64,000 bases of DNA from Nymphaea colorata (taxonomy: Eukaryota > Streptophyta > Magnoliopsida > Nymphaeales > Nymphaeaceae). Within the stretch, counting starts at the first letter, position 1, and each line of letters starts with the position of its first letter. The translations under genes were made by a program, and so were the position numbers. Location of the stretch: assembly GCF_008831285.2 (NCBI RefSeq), contig NC_045142.1, forward strand, positions 22,815,300-22,879,299, written 5' to 3'. This document shows, one piece after another, positions 25,005 through 36,936 of the stretch. The notes under the pieces are model-generated. The model made no database searches. It was not told the DNA's origin and saw only the letters and a program-made list of their open reading frames with translations.

Positions 25005-25613
25005 AACACCTCCTTCACACGAACCCTCACCATCGTTCATTTCTGCTCTCCTTCTGGCAGTTCATTGAGAAGAAATTGCAAGGAACAGCATGATCCGCAC
25101 CTTCTAGCAGGAAGGTAGCAAAAGGCAGGAAGAGATATGAATCGGTCAAAAAATTTTAACGGCCAAAAAAATTTTCAGTGAACTATGCATTTTTTGCCCT
25201 TCAAAAAAATTCCAGTGCCATCAAACATGGCCTGAAACAAGAAAAAGTAAAATTTACCCCTCATTTTACCGTGGAGAATTTTTCTTGAAAAAATTCCCCC
25301 TCAAAAAAATCCAGGCCATCAAACGTGGCCTTAATGATGGAAATCGATGATTTCCCTTCACGGTGACACAATCTTTAAATTAGAAGTGAAGAAGGGACAA
25401 ATTTTTATAAAGAAAACTCGAAAAGGAGGGGATTCAAGGCCTCTTTTTTGAAATCAATCTGCATCTTACGATATGAAGGCTTGTATCGTACGTATACATT
25501 CTTATTTACTACAAATGGGTGTATCGTATCGTATTTTTTAAGTTGTAAAATATGTATCATATCGTATCGTATTTTCTAAGTTGTAAAATACGTATCATAC
25601 GATACGTACAACA

Positions 25614-28123
25614 TGTGCAACGTGTTTAACACCATGGAAAGCTTTTGGTTCACAAAGTCCATTAGCATGCCATGGAAACATGATCTTTATATCGATTTAT
25701 AAGTTTTCAAACTGGATGATATATGAATATGGGTATTTAAAAAGAAAAAACACTTGAGAAATGTGATTGGATCGGTATCAGATAGAGAGATGGTCTGGCT
25801 TGCTTGATGCTTCTCTGAGATGTGAGTTTGTTGGATGAAAAGGTTCAGCCCCCATTCGTTTCATCAGGTGGAGGGAAAACCCAGATGGGGTCCGGCGACA
25901 TACCATTTGTCGTGAGAAGAAAGTTGAATAGCGCCACATAGATGTGATTCAACGTTGCCTGCAAGAGGGGGCAAGAGAACTGCTCAAGCTTTTCTTACCT
26001 ACCTGTGTTGATGTTTCATTTCGATAGTGAGGAAGTATTGGGCATTTTCACCGCATAATTTCTCATCAGTTTTGGCTGAATGGGTTTGGCATCACTACTT
26101 GTGGTGGGTGTTGGTGGGCTGTCAGTCTCTATTTCAAGTCATGCAGTAAAAGTAAAGTCAAGTCATTCATGCATAAGTTAAAAAGCAGTGGTGGTGACAT
26201 TTTGGAACATAAAAAAAGTAAAACTTGTATCTTAAGAAGAGGCAGGAGATTTGGAGAGTGGGTCTCCCCCACACACTAAAAATAGGCTCTCCGTAACACA
26301 AACAGTACTACTGAAGCAAGACCTACTTTTTGGAAAAACCATACAAAAAGAATAATGCTTGTTAATGGAAGAAAGTGAACTGGTCACTACGGGTTTTTAC
26401 TCAGAAAAACAGCCTTTACATGTATATATATAAAGAGAAAAACAGAGAGAACCAGAGAAAAGAGAGATGTACATCTCAAATCACTTAAATCGAACAAAAA
26501 TCAAGACTACTACTCTAAGTTCTTGTCAAAAAGTTAATTAACACAAAAGTTAAAGTGCGAACATGTTTGTGAGTAAGCTACATGACATGTTTTAAATAAT
26601 TTGCTTAAGGATTATTGATTTTTCTGCTACCAATATTTCAGTGTTCTAGGAGCCGTTAATTTTTTTCATAATTAAAATAACATATATAAAGCCCAAAAAA
26701 TAAAAAGAAAATTATCTCTATAAACTGTGCAACAGTACATCAACGATCTAGTTTAGATGGTCTAGTTTTTGTTCCTGACCCAAGTGGTTTAGCAAATATA
26801 TATGCATATCCATATGAAAAGCATACTTTCAACAGAAGATTGAACATGCTAAAATGTTTATGATTACTAATTTAATATAAAATACGTTTTAATTTAAGCA
26901 TTATTTTCATACAAGCAGTTCACCTTTTCTACTTCTAATATTTAATATTCTAGCAGCCGTTAATTCGATTATTAAAGCAACACATAAAAAACTCAGAAGT
27001 GCCCTTTCCTTCATATAACACAAAGTGCTTTAAAATTTATACAACACAAACTGTCCTTTGCTTTCTATCTTCACTTTTCATCCACCAAACAACATAATTT
27101 GACACGACCGCGCACTTCTTTAAATATCCTACTGCTAATTGCCCTTGTGACTCTGAGTCGACTCGGCACAACCAGAATATAAACTTTTGCAACAAGCACA
27201 CACTTTGTCATTCTTTTTGTTGTTCTTCTGGCTGGGACAAAGGAGCAAGAACACATCCAGTACCGTAATAAAAGGCAAAATTCAACACAAGTATTGGCTT
27301 CAATATAAGGAACCCGACAACGGCATGCCTCCTAGTGAATACGAAAAGCAAGCCAATTTGATGAATATGGCACAATTTGGTTCCATGATTTATCCCAAAG
27401 ATTAAGGCAGATGCATAAAACACTACGTCGCCACAATATCTAGGGCAAATTCATAGAATACTTAGGCAGTGTTCCAGCAAATGCCCTTTAAATCACCAAA
27501 CCTTAGAAGCTCTGATCCCAACTCTCACTAATAAATTAGATCTTGATAGTAGAGTGGAACATAGACGATTCAAAACCCATGACAAAAGGAATTCACAGCA
27601 GAATGCTCCGACAGACAGGAATACACCATTCCTGGTTGTCGATGCTATAAAATTTTAAGCATCAGCCGCATTTCATGATATAGTCATCTTCATGGTGCTA
27701 GTCATATCATAAGCATTGGCATGGTCTCAATTCTGGTTCTTAGGAACACATAATGAACTCATGATATTTTGACCAATGCCGTTTATCCCTATCAGTGTAT
27801 AACAAAAAATACGTATGGATAATACATGGATGAGATGAGTATTCATATCATGATATCATCATAATAAGAATGCAAGGTGACCATAAATGCAAGATAACGA
27901 GAATATGACATGCACAAAACTATCAGCAACATCTATGAGCTTCTAGAATCCACCCGCCAACAAAAAAGGGAGGAAGTGAAACTGTCATTTGGTTCTGACT
28001 TTTAAATAACTGCAAAGCAGCAAAAATCCTAGCAGAACCAATCAAGGACAAAAGTTGGTGTTAAGAAAGTTGAAAAAAAAATCCATAGAAGGAAAAAGGG
28101 CTTGCAGATACATTATCAGTTTA
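25614..28123. other. Intergenic region between SCC3 and bL33
   Basis: Mostly AT-rich sequence without a supported gene. Around 26085-26160 a segment resembles 7650-7730 (shared words such as TCTCTATTTCAA and CATGCAGTAAAAG-like text), so both may belong to one low-copy repeat. One coding-like frame at 27187-27405 is listed separately. The last few hundred bases would contain the bL33 3' UTR. Confidence 0.5.
27187..27405 (+). other. Orphan coding-like frame
   Basis: The second half of this 72-codon frame (from about 27262: STVIKGKIQHKYWLQYKEPD, then a further 28 residues rich in polar and charged side chains) has balanced composition. The first half is hydrophobic and looks like read-through of an intron or UTR. 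No partner exons were found nearby, and I recognise no family. It may be a chance frame or a gene relic. Confidence 0.2.
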
Positions 28124-28297
28124 TCACTTCATCTTTGCCTCCGTAAACAGAACATGCTTGTTCACCCGGGGATCATATTTTCTAAATTCAAGCTTTTCAG
28201 TGATCCTTCGTGGATTCTTTCGCTTGACATAGAAGAACCCAGTGCCTGCTGCAGAGACGAGCCTGATGAATATGGATCCACCCTTCGCCTTGCCCAT
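28124..28297 (-). CDS. MRPL33: Mitochondrial-type ribosomal protein bL33
   Basis: This small protein belongs to the bacterial-type L33 family and sits in the large ribosomal subunit near the tRNA exit site. The single coding exon encodes 57 residues starting [20 protein letters not shown] and ending LFTEAKMK, closely like the nuclear L33 family of Arabidopsis. No targeting presequence is visible, as in other plant nuclear copies, so mitochondrial location is inferred from the family; plastid L33 is normally plastid-encoded. The ATG at 28297-28295 is the only start that gives the full-length protein. A leader intron separates it from its promoter near 29.2 kb. It is transcribed away from the VTI1 gene, with roughly 1.5 kb between the two leaders. 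Confidence 0.95.
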   Translation of the reverse strand: MGKAKGGSIFIRLVSAAGTGFFYVKRKNPRRITEKLEFRKYDPRVNKHVLFTEAKMK

Positions 28298-28341
28298 CCC
28301 TTACCAGGAAACCTCAACAGCTAAAACTGAATCACTAGAAT

Positions 28342-29125
28342 CTGGGAAAAAAAAGCAAAAAAAAGCAACAATGACATTCTAAATCCAAGGGATGAGATGC
28401 TTGAAATCACATTCATGGACACCTTCGATTCCGTCATGAGACTAATCTAAAGGGAAGTCATATACACCGTCAAGAAAACGAATATTTGGTAAGACCATTT
28501 CATCCAAAGAGCAAGCAAAAGCAATAAGAACAACAATGTACCAGCTACCAACTAGTCATACATATAGGATAAGTCTGTGCGACCAAATATACTACCACCG
28601 TTATCATGCTTCAAAAGGAAGCATTCCATGATTATATTGTTTCAGAACTCTAAAATTCCAGCAGGTAAAATATTTGTCACCCAAGCAGACTAGCACATCC
28701 CCTTCAGACTGCGTTTTACCCACCAAAAACGGTCAATTGGCCTAGGCATGTGACGAAATCAAGCAAATCAGATGTGGAAATAACAGCAGAAAAATAGAGA
28801 GACCAACTAAAATAGTCGTTAAGTCATTTTGTCAAACAACTACTGTGCGTAAAACCAAGTTACATAACACCACATAAGCAAACGGAAACAGATCGTCGAC
28901 CGGAACTCAAAAACGAGCAAAAAGAAGGGTGCGAAACATAGATTCAACAAAATCGTATGACAGAGATTAACGAACAGAAGAGGAAAGTTCATGTGTGTAG
29001 TGAAAGAACACCACACATGATTTTCTCACTCAGAAAAGCAGGAGGGAACACGAGGTTTACCGAATCATTAAGAAATAGCCATGTAGGTTAAAACGATTAC
29101 GCCTAAAGAAATAAAAGACTTTTAC
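28342..29125 (-). other. Leader (5' UTR) intron of the bL33 gene
   Basis: On the minus strand the donor GTAAAAG follows GGAGACG at 29126, and the acceptor TTTTTTTTCCCAG ends at 28342, about 45 bases before the start codon. The 784-base intron is inferred from signals only. Leader introns are frequent in highly expressed plant genes. Confidence 0.6.
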
Positions 29126-29148
29126 CGTCTCCGGAAGAAGAAGCCGCC

Positions 29149-29164
29149 GAGAGAGAGAGAGAGA
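29149..29164 (-). repeat. CT tract (sense strand) in bL33 leader
   Basis: A run of GA on the plus strand is a CT run in the bL33 transcript direction, just upstream of the leader-intron donor. Confidence 0.8.
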
Positions 29165-30087
29165 AAGACTCAGGAGAGGCGCAAAAGGGAAAGAAAAGAA
29201 GGACGACGGAAGGCAGAGGAGCTGTCAACGGGTCCCACGTTCGATTAGACCCGGGTTTAATTTCCGGAGGCTGGGAGGGGATTTCACTCACCAGCCCAAC
29301 GGAAGTCGGCACTTGCCAACTCAACGAGTCAGATTTTTCATGGTCACCGATCCGGATCGGTATCTATTTTTACAAGCCTAATTAAATCTACATTAAGTAA
29401 AATTCGATTAAAAAACTGTCATATATAAACTTGGATATGGATTTAGGAATGTGTTAAATGGACAGAAATCTTTTTATCACTGACATCGATGCAGTTCAAA
29501 GAAAATAGTGCATTTTTTTTTATCTCGCTAACATCAATGCAGCTCAAAAAAATTTTAAAAATCTAGAGGCCTTCAGTTTATAACTTAATCCTCTCTTAAC
29601 CATCTTTGGGAAGTTAGACTTTGTAAGTTAGGGTCTGTTTGATGGCTACAAACAACAATCTTTAGATAAAAACTTTAATTTTTGGTATAAAATGATATTT
29701 ATATTAACAACACAAGCATTAAAAGGACAGTGCATCTCTATGAATGTATTTTATTATTTTATATAAAAAATCAACTTTTTTTAAATAGACAGTTTTTTTA
29801 GATTCCCTTTTTAGAAGTTGAGTGCCCATATGATTTGTTGGTGGCCCAAATGTTAAGCGCCGCTTTGTTAAAATATATAAAGAATTTCCTCAGTGTCTTC
29901 CTACTTTGTTGGCCTAGAAGGAAATATATAAAGACTATCCAGTTAACATCCATACTTCTGCAAATGGTACATTTCAAAACGAATTTTAATTACGGAATGC
30001 ATCATTTGCGATAGTTTTTAGCATAACAAATTTTTTTTTTAAAATAAAAACATGATGCCATGGATGTTGGCCTATTGAATTCAGTTT

Positions 30088-30089
<2 letters not shown>

Positions 30090-30123
<34 letters not shown>
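30090..30123. repeat. (TA)n microsatellite
   Basis: About 16 TA units in the bL33-VTI1 intergenic region. Confidence 0.9.
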
Positions 30124-30126
<3 letters not shown>

Positions 30127-30307
30127 GAACATATTTTTAAAAGCACCATAAATTGTTGTTAAAAGATCATGAACGGTATTTGTGTGTGAGTGGGTAAGAT
30201 TCAGTACTAAAGCCCCAAGCACCGTGTCCTTCACTCTTGGAAAGTGCATTGCTTTTGTGATTTTTTTAGTTGTTTCATTAGATCTTCTTCTTTGTCATCT
30301 TAATCGA

Positions 30308-30375
30308 GTCCGAGTATAGCTGATCAGGCAGGCAAAGGCACATGGAAGAGACGTTGCTCGTTCAATTTTTGTAGG
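30308..30375 (+). mobile_element. SINE-like fragment, same family as 39890-40045
   Basis: AGTATAGCTGATCAGGCAGG (30315-30334) followed by GGCACATGG and a B-box-like GTTCAATTTT (30359-30368) mirrors the order of motifs in the copy in the NDUFA8 intron. Most of the element body is missing or diverged. Confidence 0.35.
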
Positions 30376-30433
30376 TTTTATTTTCTTAGATGATTAAAGT
30401 TAGGACTTGTGCATTCTGAGGTAAAAAGTAGAG

Positions 30434-30444
30434 TTTAGGGTTTA
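30434..30444 (+). promoter_or_regulatory. Telo-box-like motif upstream of VTI1
   Basis: TTTAGGGTTTA is a telo-box on the minus strand, about 250-400 bases before the likely VTI1 transcription start. It could act for either the VTI1 gene or the divergent bL33 gene. Confidence 0.35.
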
Positions 30445-30827
30445 GGATTTATGTCGTGTTCACTACTAAATCTCAAATCTTGAAGATTTAAACGTATTAG
30501 ACCGATGTCATTAGAATCCATTTCAGGGGTTGGAATGGTGAGATTCACAAATTCGGTTTGGGAATTGGTAAAATATAATAAAAATTATTTAAAAACAAAT
30601 TAAGAAATATTTAAAAGAACGGGAAATAAAAAAATATTTATTCGACCTCGACATCAAGAAGATCAAATTTTAGCATTGGCAAGCCCCGAAGTGTGTCTGG
30701 TGAGAAACAACATTGTCTTCCGCGTATCAGTTCTCCACCATATGAATCGAATCGGTTTTACCGTTGCGTCTCAAAGCAATTCTCTCTTTTTTCGTCGGAG
30801 ACATCTCCATCGTTCTTTTTACCCCCT

Positions 30828-30847
30828 TCTCTCTCTCTCTCTCTCTC
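30828..30847 (+). repeat. CT tract at the VTI1 leader
   Basis: (TC)10 run in the presumed first, non-coding exon of VTI1. That exon probably ends near 30936 at CTACCTG followed by GTATGTGC. Confidence 0.8.
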
Positions 30848-31710
30848 CCCTTGCCGGAAATCCGCCCTGCTCCCACAATCCGGTGCATCCGTGTCGGTGA
30901 TCTCAAGCCGTCCTTTTTCAAAATTGGCTCTACCTGGTATGTGCTTCCGATTCTTTCACGCCCTAGTTTCGTAGACGGGACAAACCTTATTCTTAACGTT
31001 CTCAGGGTCACAAAATCCTTCGAATGTATTCTCTGATGCTTGATTTTTGTTGGATTTCATGAGATTGGTGGCGTTTCTTTTTTAAGATATCGTTCCTTCT
31101 TCCTTCTCCGCTGGCATATTGTTCGCGTCCTTTTCTCGTTGTTATTCGAGATCATCGGTGGATGGATTTGAGCCTTGTAGCGATTTTTTTTTTCTTGCTT
31201 GCTGTTTGACAGTTGGCATGATGGGGCGCTGCTTGGCATTGATATGGTTCATGAGACTTGTTATTGATTGGTTGATTTGTTGGTGCAATGGCTCTAAAGT
31301 CGGGAGCTTATTTTTGTGAATTCGCTCCCCAATAACCATGATTCTTCAGTTTTCGTTGTTACCGCTCTTGCAGAATTTGGCAATTCACAAGCGCCATTTT
31401 TTCCCTTTTCTTTACCTTAAGTCTCGTAGTTAAATCTGGTTATGACCCAATTAATTTTCAAAATTTGTAAAAGAATGTATGCCTTTTGATGAAAGTAGTT
31501 AGTCAAAAATTGCTGATTCCGTAATCTAGACATACTTGCGAACATAATAAGGAAGTTGCCTAAAGTGATGAGAAACGCGTTGCTGATACATGAATATCCT
31601 GTTAATGAAATGGTTTGCTACATGCACGAAGGGATTCCAGTAACCATCTTGAGATGTAGTTTCTGTATGTTATGTTATAAATGCAACTCTTGATTTATTA
31701 TCTCTCCCTT

Positions 31711-31748
31711 ACACACACACACACATACATATATATAGATATATATGT

Positions 31749-31788
<40 letters not shown>

Positions 31789-31810
31789 ACATATATATAT
31801 ATATATATAT
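31711..31810. repeat. AC/TA compound microsatellite
   Basis: An AC run passes into TA repeats interrupted twice by the palindrome GTATAC. It lies in the presumed VTI1 leader intron. Confidence 0.9.
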
Positions 31811-32235
31811 TCACAAGTTTTTATTCTCTTATCTAAATGATTTTAATGGCTATATGGAATAGTATATCTCAGGATTTTGCCTTGTTCAGATTGTTCTGTT
31901 CCCGTTTCATTCTTATGCTGAAAGTCCAATACTTAAACATCTTGGTATATGGAGTCTAGACATTTAGGAAACGTGGTAACTAACATTAGGACGTTAGATG
32001 GAAGAGGAGCTATATTTCTGTTCTTTTTCTCTTTTTTCTTCTTTTTTTTTTTGTGTGCTGTTTTGATCCTGATCTGCTAGCACTGTTATGGATCTCAAAC
32101 AAATTCTCCTTTCCTGAAACAGATATGCCTTTCGTGCATGAGAATATTGACATTTAGGTTGATTGATTTTCTTTTTCTTTTTTCTCATTAGACATCCAGG
32201 GCATTGAGTATCAATCAGAAGAGCTATAAGACACA

Positions 32236-34610
32236 ATGAGTCAGGTATTTGAGGGATACGAACGTCAATATTGTGAGGTTTCTGCAAATCTCTCCAAGAA
32301 GTGCACTTCTGCTGGTCTCCTTGATGGAGGTGAGGCTACCTATGGTGCTATTTTTCTCTGATTTGGTTGGACTCTTAAGCTGTTCTTGGATCTTTACCAG
32401 TGTCAAATTTCAGTCACGTTGTTTGCAGATGCTAGTTATGAACTTGGTCGTAGCTTTATCCATGTTGTAGGTAGATGTGTACCCTTTTCAGTTTTTCTAA
32501 TCACCCAGCATATTTATGAGGATGATATTTCCAGTTGCTAGGTGCCTGATTTCCTTGTTTTGCTTAGTATCATTTGTGACGTGAAATATATGTGTTTCGT
32601 GGCAAGTGTATGTTACCGATGCATGTTTGGATCCAGAACCTCTCAACCAACCTATGTTCTCATTAAATTCTCTTTGCCTTTTTTTTTATTTCCTACTAAT
32701 TATAGTTTCAAAAAGTTGGTCTGACATGGCAACTGTCTGAATAAAGTTAGATTTCTTATGGGTGCTTCATAAACTTTTGCAAGTTTTGGTGTGAAACAGA
32801 AGCTATATGAAAGATCAGTTAGCAATTATATGAGCTAGACATCTGTCAGAAATGGAAATTCTCCTTTGGCTAACAGTTATTGGTTGTTATATTTACTCGG
32901 GCACTGCTCCAATGTATGATATATGTGAGGTTCAGGGCTTGTGGCCAAGGAATCACTTTGTCTGGTGGCCACGTAACCAATTAGATGCTAAGTTGTTTTC
33001 TACTGGAATATGTTTGCTTATCTCCATAATCTGTTATTTGCTTTTACAGAGCGAAAAAAGCAGAAAGTTGCTGAAATAAAAACTGGATTGGATGAAGCAG
33101 AAGGCTTGGTACACACAAATTAATGCTGTAAAATGTCTATTAATCTAAAGTCTATCTTTCGATTGCAGTTTCTTATGGTTATAAATGTATGTAGATACGC
33201 AAAATGGACCTTGAAGCAAGAAGTCTACAGCCAAGCGTGAAGGCTATGCTTCTTCAGAAGTTAAGGGAATATAAATCAGATTTAAACAATCTGAAAAGTG
33301 AAGTTAAAAAGATCACATCAGCTAATGCCCTGGCATCAAGAGATGAACTTTTGGAGTCAGGAATGGCAGATGCACTCATGGTAATGTCCTCCACTAAGAA
33401 CATCCCTTAAGTTTTATCTGTGTTGCTAATAGTTGGTTTGGAATAATGCAGCATTTCATCCTCTTTTGTATCCATGAATAGGCAATTCTGCTGATTTCTT
33501 TTCCCCATTCCCCAGTACCTTGAGTTGAGATGTTAACCATTTTTTAACATCTCAGAAGTGTTGAAGATATTGTATCTCCTTTCCATTGCCGGTGCAGGTT
33601 TCTGCTGATCAAAGAAGTAGGTTGCTTCAATCTACAGACAGATTGAATCAGTCTACTGAACGGATCAAGGAAGGTAGACGGACGATGCTAGAGACCGAGG
33701 AACTTGGTGTTTCAATTCTTCAAGACCTTCATCAGCAACGCCAGTCACTTTTGCATGCCCACGGCACTGTAAGTAGACATTTTTGTTCAAATTGTTTTAC
33801 TGCTACATCTAACTAGATCCAGACAACGGATTTTGTGTACATAAAAGCTCTTAGTTTAGTACTATTAAATATTCTGATGCAATCTACCCATTCCGTTTTT
33901 TCCTTCGGTTGATATTCATATGTTTCATGTTTGAGCACACTTTTAAATTAGTTGGATGATCGAGTGAACTGCCCTCCTGTCGTATTCTTACTTTTGCCTT
34001 TAGGTGCTAGTACAGGTATCGTAGAATTGAAATCTCAATTCACACAGTATATACCACTAAGCACCCAAGTACATCTACGAATGTTGTAAGTGATGTTAGC
34101 ACGGTGATCTGTCCAGATTTCTTGTGCAAAAAGCAGAACGTGCAACCTACATCCAGGAACCTGGGAAGCTGGAAAAAAAAGAATGAGCTTCTGTGAGCAT
34201 TAATCTTGCAGAACCAAGGAAGTCGGAAATCATATCCAAAATAAATAGCTTCCAAAAAGTATAGAAGGCCCATTGGCCCTTAAAGAAAAAGTAAAACGGA
34301 AGTTGTCTATGATTGCTTAATGGCTGGTATAGCATATATGATTATGACCTGTCTTGTTTTGAAGATAACTAGCTGTGTCTGATGCTTTGTTATCTTTTTT
34401 CATTTTTCTCCTCTTGAAGGTACTTCATGAATCTTATTCTTTTGTTTGTGTTGCCAGCTCCATGGTGTGGATGATTACATTGGCAAGAGCAGAAAAATCT
34501 TGACTGGCATGTCAAGGAGAATGGACAGGAACAAGTGGATCATTGGCACCATAATTGCTGTCCTGGTTGTTGCAATTATTTTGGTTTTGTATTTTAAGCT
34601 GACCCATTAA
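32236..34610 (+). CDS. VTI11: VTI1-type Qb-SNARE (VTI11-like)
   Basis: A tail-anchored SNARE that pairs with syntaxins in fusion at the trans-Golgi network, prevacuolar compartment and vacuole. Coding exons 32236-32329, 33050-33108, 33195-33380, 33598-33768 and 34458-34610 join in phase to give 220 residues, the family's usual length. It starts MSQVFEGYERQYCEVSANLS. The N-terminal three-helix domain covers about 1-100. The SNARE motif lies at about 120-185 with the zero-layer glutamine at Q160 (LHQQRQSL). The membrane anchor is 197-216, followed by KLTH. The wording SILQDLHQQR and YFKLT is nearer VTI11 than VTI12 from memory, so the symbol is a best guess within the family. A leader intron (about 30937-32191, ending TTTTTTCTCATTAG) precedes the start. 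It lies between bL33 and NDUFA8. Confidence 0.96.
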
Positions 34611-34759
34611 GCATCTCGCTACCATAATGTCAGCATTTAGCATTTCTCAACTGCTCTCAAGCTTTCTATTATATGTGTGATGACTGTGAGCCGCTGAATT
34701 TGTATCCTTACATAATTGTAATCTTGGTGTCGGTCTGCTTGGCCTTCTTGTGTCTGGTT

Positions 34760-36800
34760 TCACTGTCTCATGTTAAATAGTAACTAAATCGATTCTTGGT
34801 TTTCTGAAACTTTGTGTTGTAGCTGGTTGTTATCTATTGATGGATTTACTATATCTTCTCATTTTTTACGCCAAGTGTCGTTTTCTTCACGTAGGAACTA
34901 GCCATTCGTTTAGGTATGCTAACTGTGGGTTATTGGATCTAATGATTCCCTGAACTTCTCAGGTTAGAAGTAAATGGTAAAAATGTTGCGCCTGAAAACC
35001 AGCACAAATCAAGTGCAATAAACAAGATCTTTGTATTGTAGGCTGTCTAGATTCTTTCATATCAAAGGCTCTCAATTTGTCGTCACGTCCATTGAGCAAT
35101 TTTACACCTCCCTCCCCCCCCACACCCACCTCCCCCACTACTCTCTCTGTGAACTTTTCAAGAGAACTGCACTTTTTTTTCCAAATTATTTGAAGGGTGA
35201 CCTGGACAGAATTCTCGAGTGCAGTAATGAGACCCCTTGAGTGTTCTTTCCCAATTTCAGTAAGTGTATCAAGCTTCTTTGCACAAGGTGACAGCCAAAG
35301 AAGTTGAACCATGGATTGCCCATTTCTCAGTCAGTGTCCACTGTCGCTACACCAATCTCTTTGGGAGGAAAACTTTAAACTTCTTCCACCAGACAATTAG
35401 AGCAAAAGAAAGATGCCAACTTTCAGCACTTTCAAGTCCTCAATATATGACCTTTTAGACGCCATCGAATTTGAGTACTACTGTTTACCAATTTCAGTAG
35501 CTAGACAATGTAAATCTAAGATTAGAAAATATTCATTCAAAAGGAAAATGTAGAATGAAAGCTTGTATGAAAGTGAATAAGAAGTTGATAAGGTCGACAA
35601 GGAAATAAGTCTACACACTCACACACGTGCGCATGCTTGCACAACATCAAGGTTGGGCATCGGGCTGGCCAGGGCCAAGCCTCGACAAGGCCAGGTTCAG
35701 GCTGGCCCGAGCCTAGCCCGCTTAGTTATTGGGGAGGATTCGATGGTCAACTTTATGCCCATCAGGGGCTCGGCGGCTCGGCTCTATGTCCACCTATATT
35801 TGAAATCTTTTAACATTTTCTATTTTAATGTCTTAGAAACCATTGATGACCTTCTAAGAGTTTCTAAGGACTAAGGGAGCTATCAACGATATACAAAGAG
35901 TTTTTAAGTGAGCTGACTGCCAACGTCATGTCAAGGGCGATACATATATAAGGCCGAGTTGACCCCTAATATCCAACTCAGGCCAACCCGGCCCAGCTAG
36001 TTTTTTTTATTGAGTTGATCTAAGTGTCAAAACCGCCCAAGTGTGGTCATCACAGACCAAGGACCCAACCACCAATCACGTATTCAGCCTGTTGCCCACC
36101 CTTACATATCATTGGAAATAAGAGGGAAAAAGAGAGATTCAGTAAAAAAAAAAAAAATTGAACCAATTGTTTTCTTCATAAATGGGAAACTAGTGTTAAT
36201 CTTTGGAGGAAATGCAGATTGGCTTTCAAAATGCAGTGGAGAAGAAGCTACCCTAAAGCTGCCAGTAGGTATGGATCATATCTTGCTCCCCATTGCCGAA
36301 TTCAATCTACCTTTATTGTCAAACTCAACTTGGAACCTCTCTTCCCTTTCCTGTAGGAAGTGAATACCCAACTCATACATGAAGATCGACATCAAGATAT
36401 CTATTTGAGTGGATAACCAACCTGAATCCGAATGTGATAAGTAAGAAGTGTTAGATCGAATTTGATGATTGAAATTTTAGTTTACAACGAATGTTCACGT
36501 CTGACTCCAAACTTGACCGAATCTGAATCGGATTACATGTAAATTTTGTGTTAGTTTTCTTGGGCTAGAACTCACAAAAAATCACATTCAAATGCGAGAA
36601 CTAAATTAAATTTGATTACGTCAAACCAACTAAGCAGATTTTTGCAAAGGCCTACTACATCCAACCAAAATCCGATTGTTATACTATCTAAAGGGCTACA
36701 AGCGACAAACAAAGGTACCTTTATTTTACATATGTGCAAAAGAACTTCGGCCCATTTCAAAATGTTTAAAATCATCAGTAGTGTTTCTGAAACATAGGTC
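34760..36800. other. Intergenic region between VTI1 and NDUFA8
   Basis: No gene is supported. Between 35640 and 36010 there are several GC-rich patches (GGGCTGGCC, GGCCCGAGCC, AACCCGGCCC) similar in wording to those near 3850 and 8340, which look like scattered copies of a degenerate repeat. A C-rich run with CACCC words is at about 35108-35140. Confidence 0.5.
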
Positions 36801-36883
36801 AAGAGTTAGGATCTTTAGTGAAATTTTCCGAATCTCCATCACTCCCTCTTCCGCGTCCTCTTCCTCTTTGCTGTGTGACACCC

Positions 36884-36885
<2 letters not shown>

Positions 36886-36930
<45 letters not shown>
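36886..36930 (+). repeat. (AG)n tract directly before the NDUFA8 start codon
   Basis: A 45-base AG run ends four bases before the ATG at 36935, so it forms the end of the leader. It is in sense GA orientation, unlike the CT tracts of the other genes. GA runs are targets of plant BPC (GAGA-binding) factors; a role here is inference. Confidence 0.9.

Positions 36931-36934
<4 letters not shown>

Positions 36935-36936
<2 letters not shown>

Larger units (their letters stand above)
23921..25330. mobile_element. Tourist/PIF-Harbinger-like non-autonomous element, 1410 bp
   Basis: The terminal inverted repeats are GGCGACGTTTGATGG on the left and GGCCACGTTTGATGG in reverse complement on the right, differing at one base. 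They are flanked by TTA at 23918-23920 and 25331-25333, the three-base target duplication typical of PIF/Harbinger and Tourist elements. Further in, CCATCAAACATGG occurs near both ends (about 23996 and 25214). There is no transposase. The interior carries a CT-rich GC-richer block, a 91-bp tandem array and a 50-codon open frame, which may be captured host sequence. Confidence 0.7.
23499..25613. mobile_element. Outer TATCGTA-rich element (non-autonomous DNA transposon?)
   Basis: The left end (23499-23620) and right end (about 25460-25613) are both packed with TATCGTA/TACGATA words in opposite orientation, and both termini carry ATGTTGTA (reverse-complemented on the right). This is the look of a transposon with repeat-rich subterminal regions. 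No transposase is visible. A Harbinger-like element has inserted inside it. Boundaries are approximate and no target duplication was confirmed. Confidence 0.45.

Noticed and set aside
28055-28324. Plus-strand frame over the bL33 coding exon
   Set aside because: It is antisense to a clear L33 protein and has no recognisable content.
29103-29324. 73-codon minus-strand frame at the bL33 leader
   Set aside because: It lies in the non-coding first exon and promoter and runs into the leader intron; composition is driven by the CT tract.
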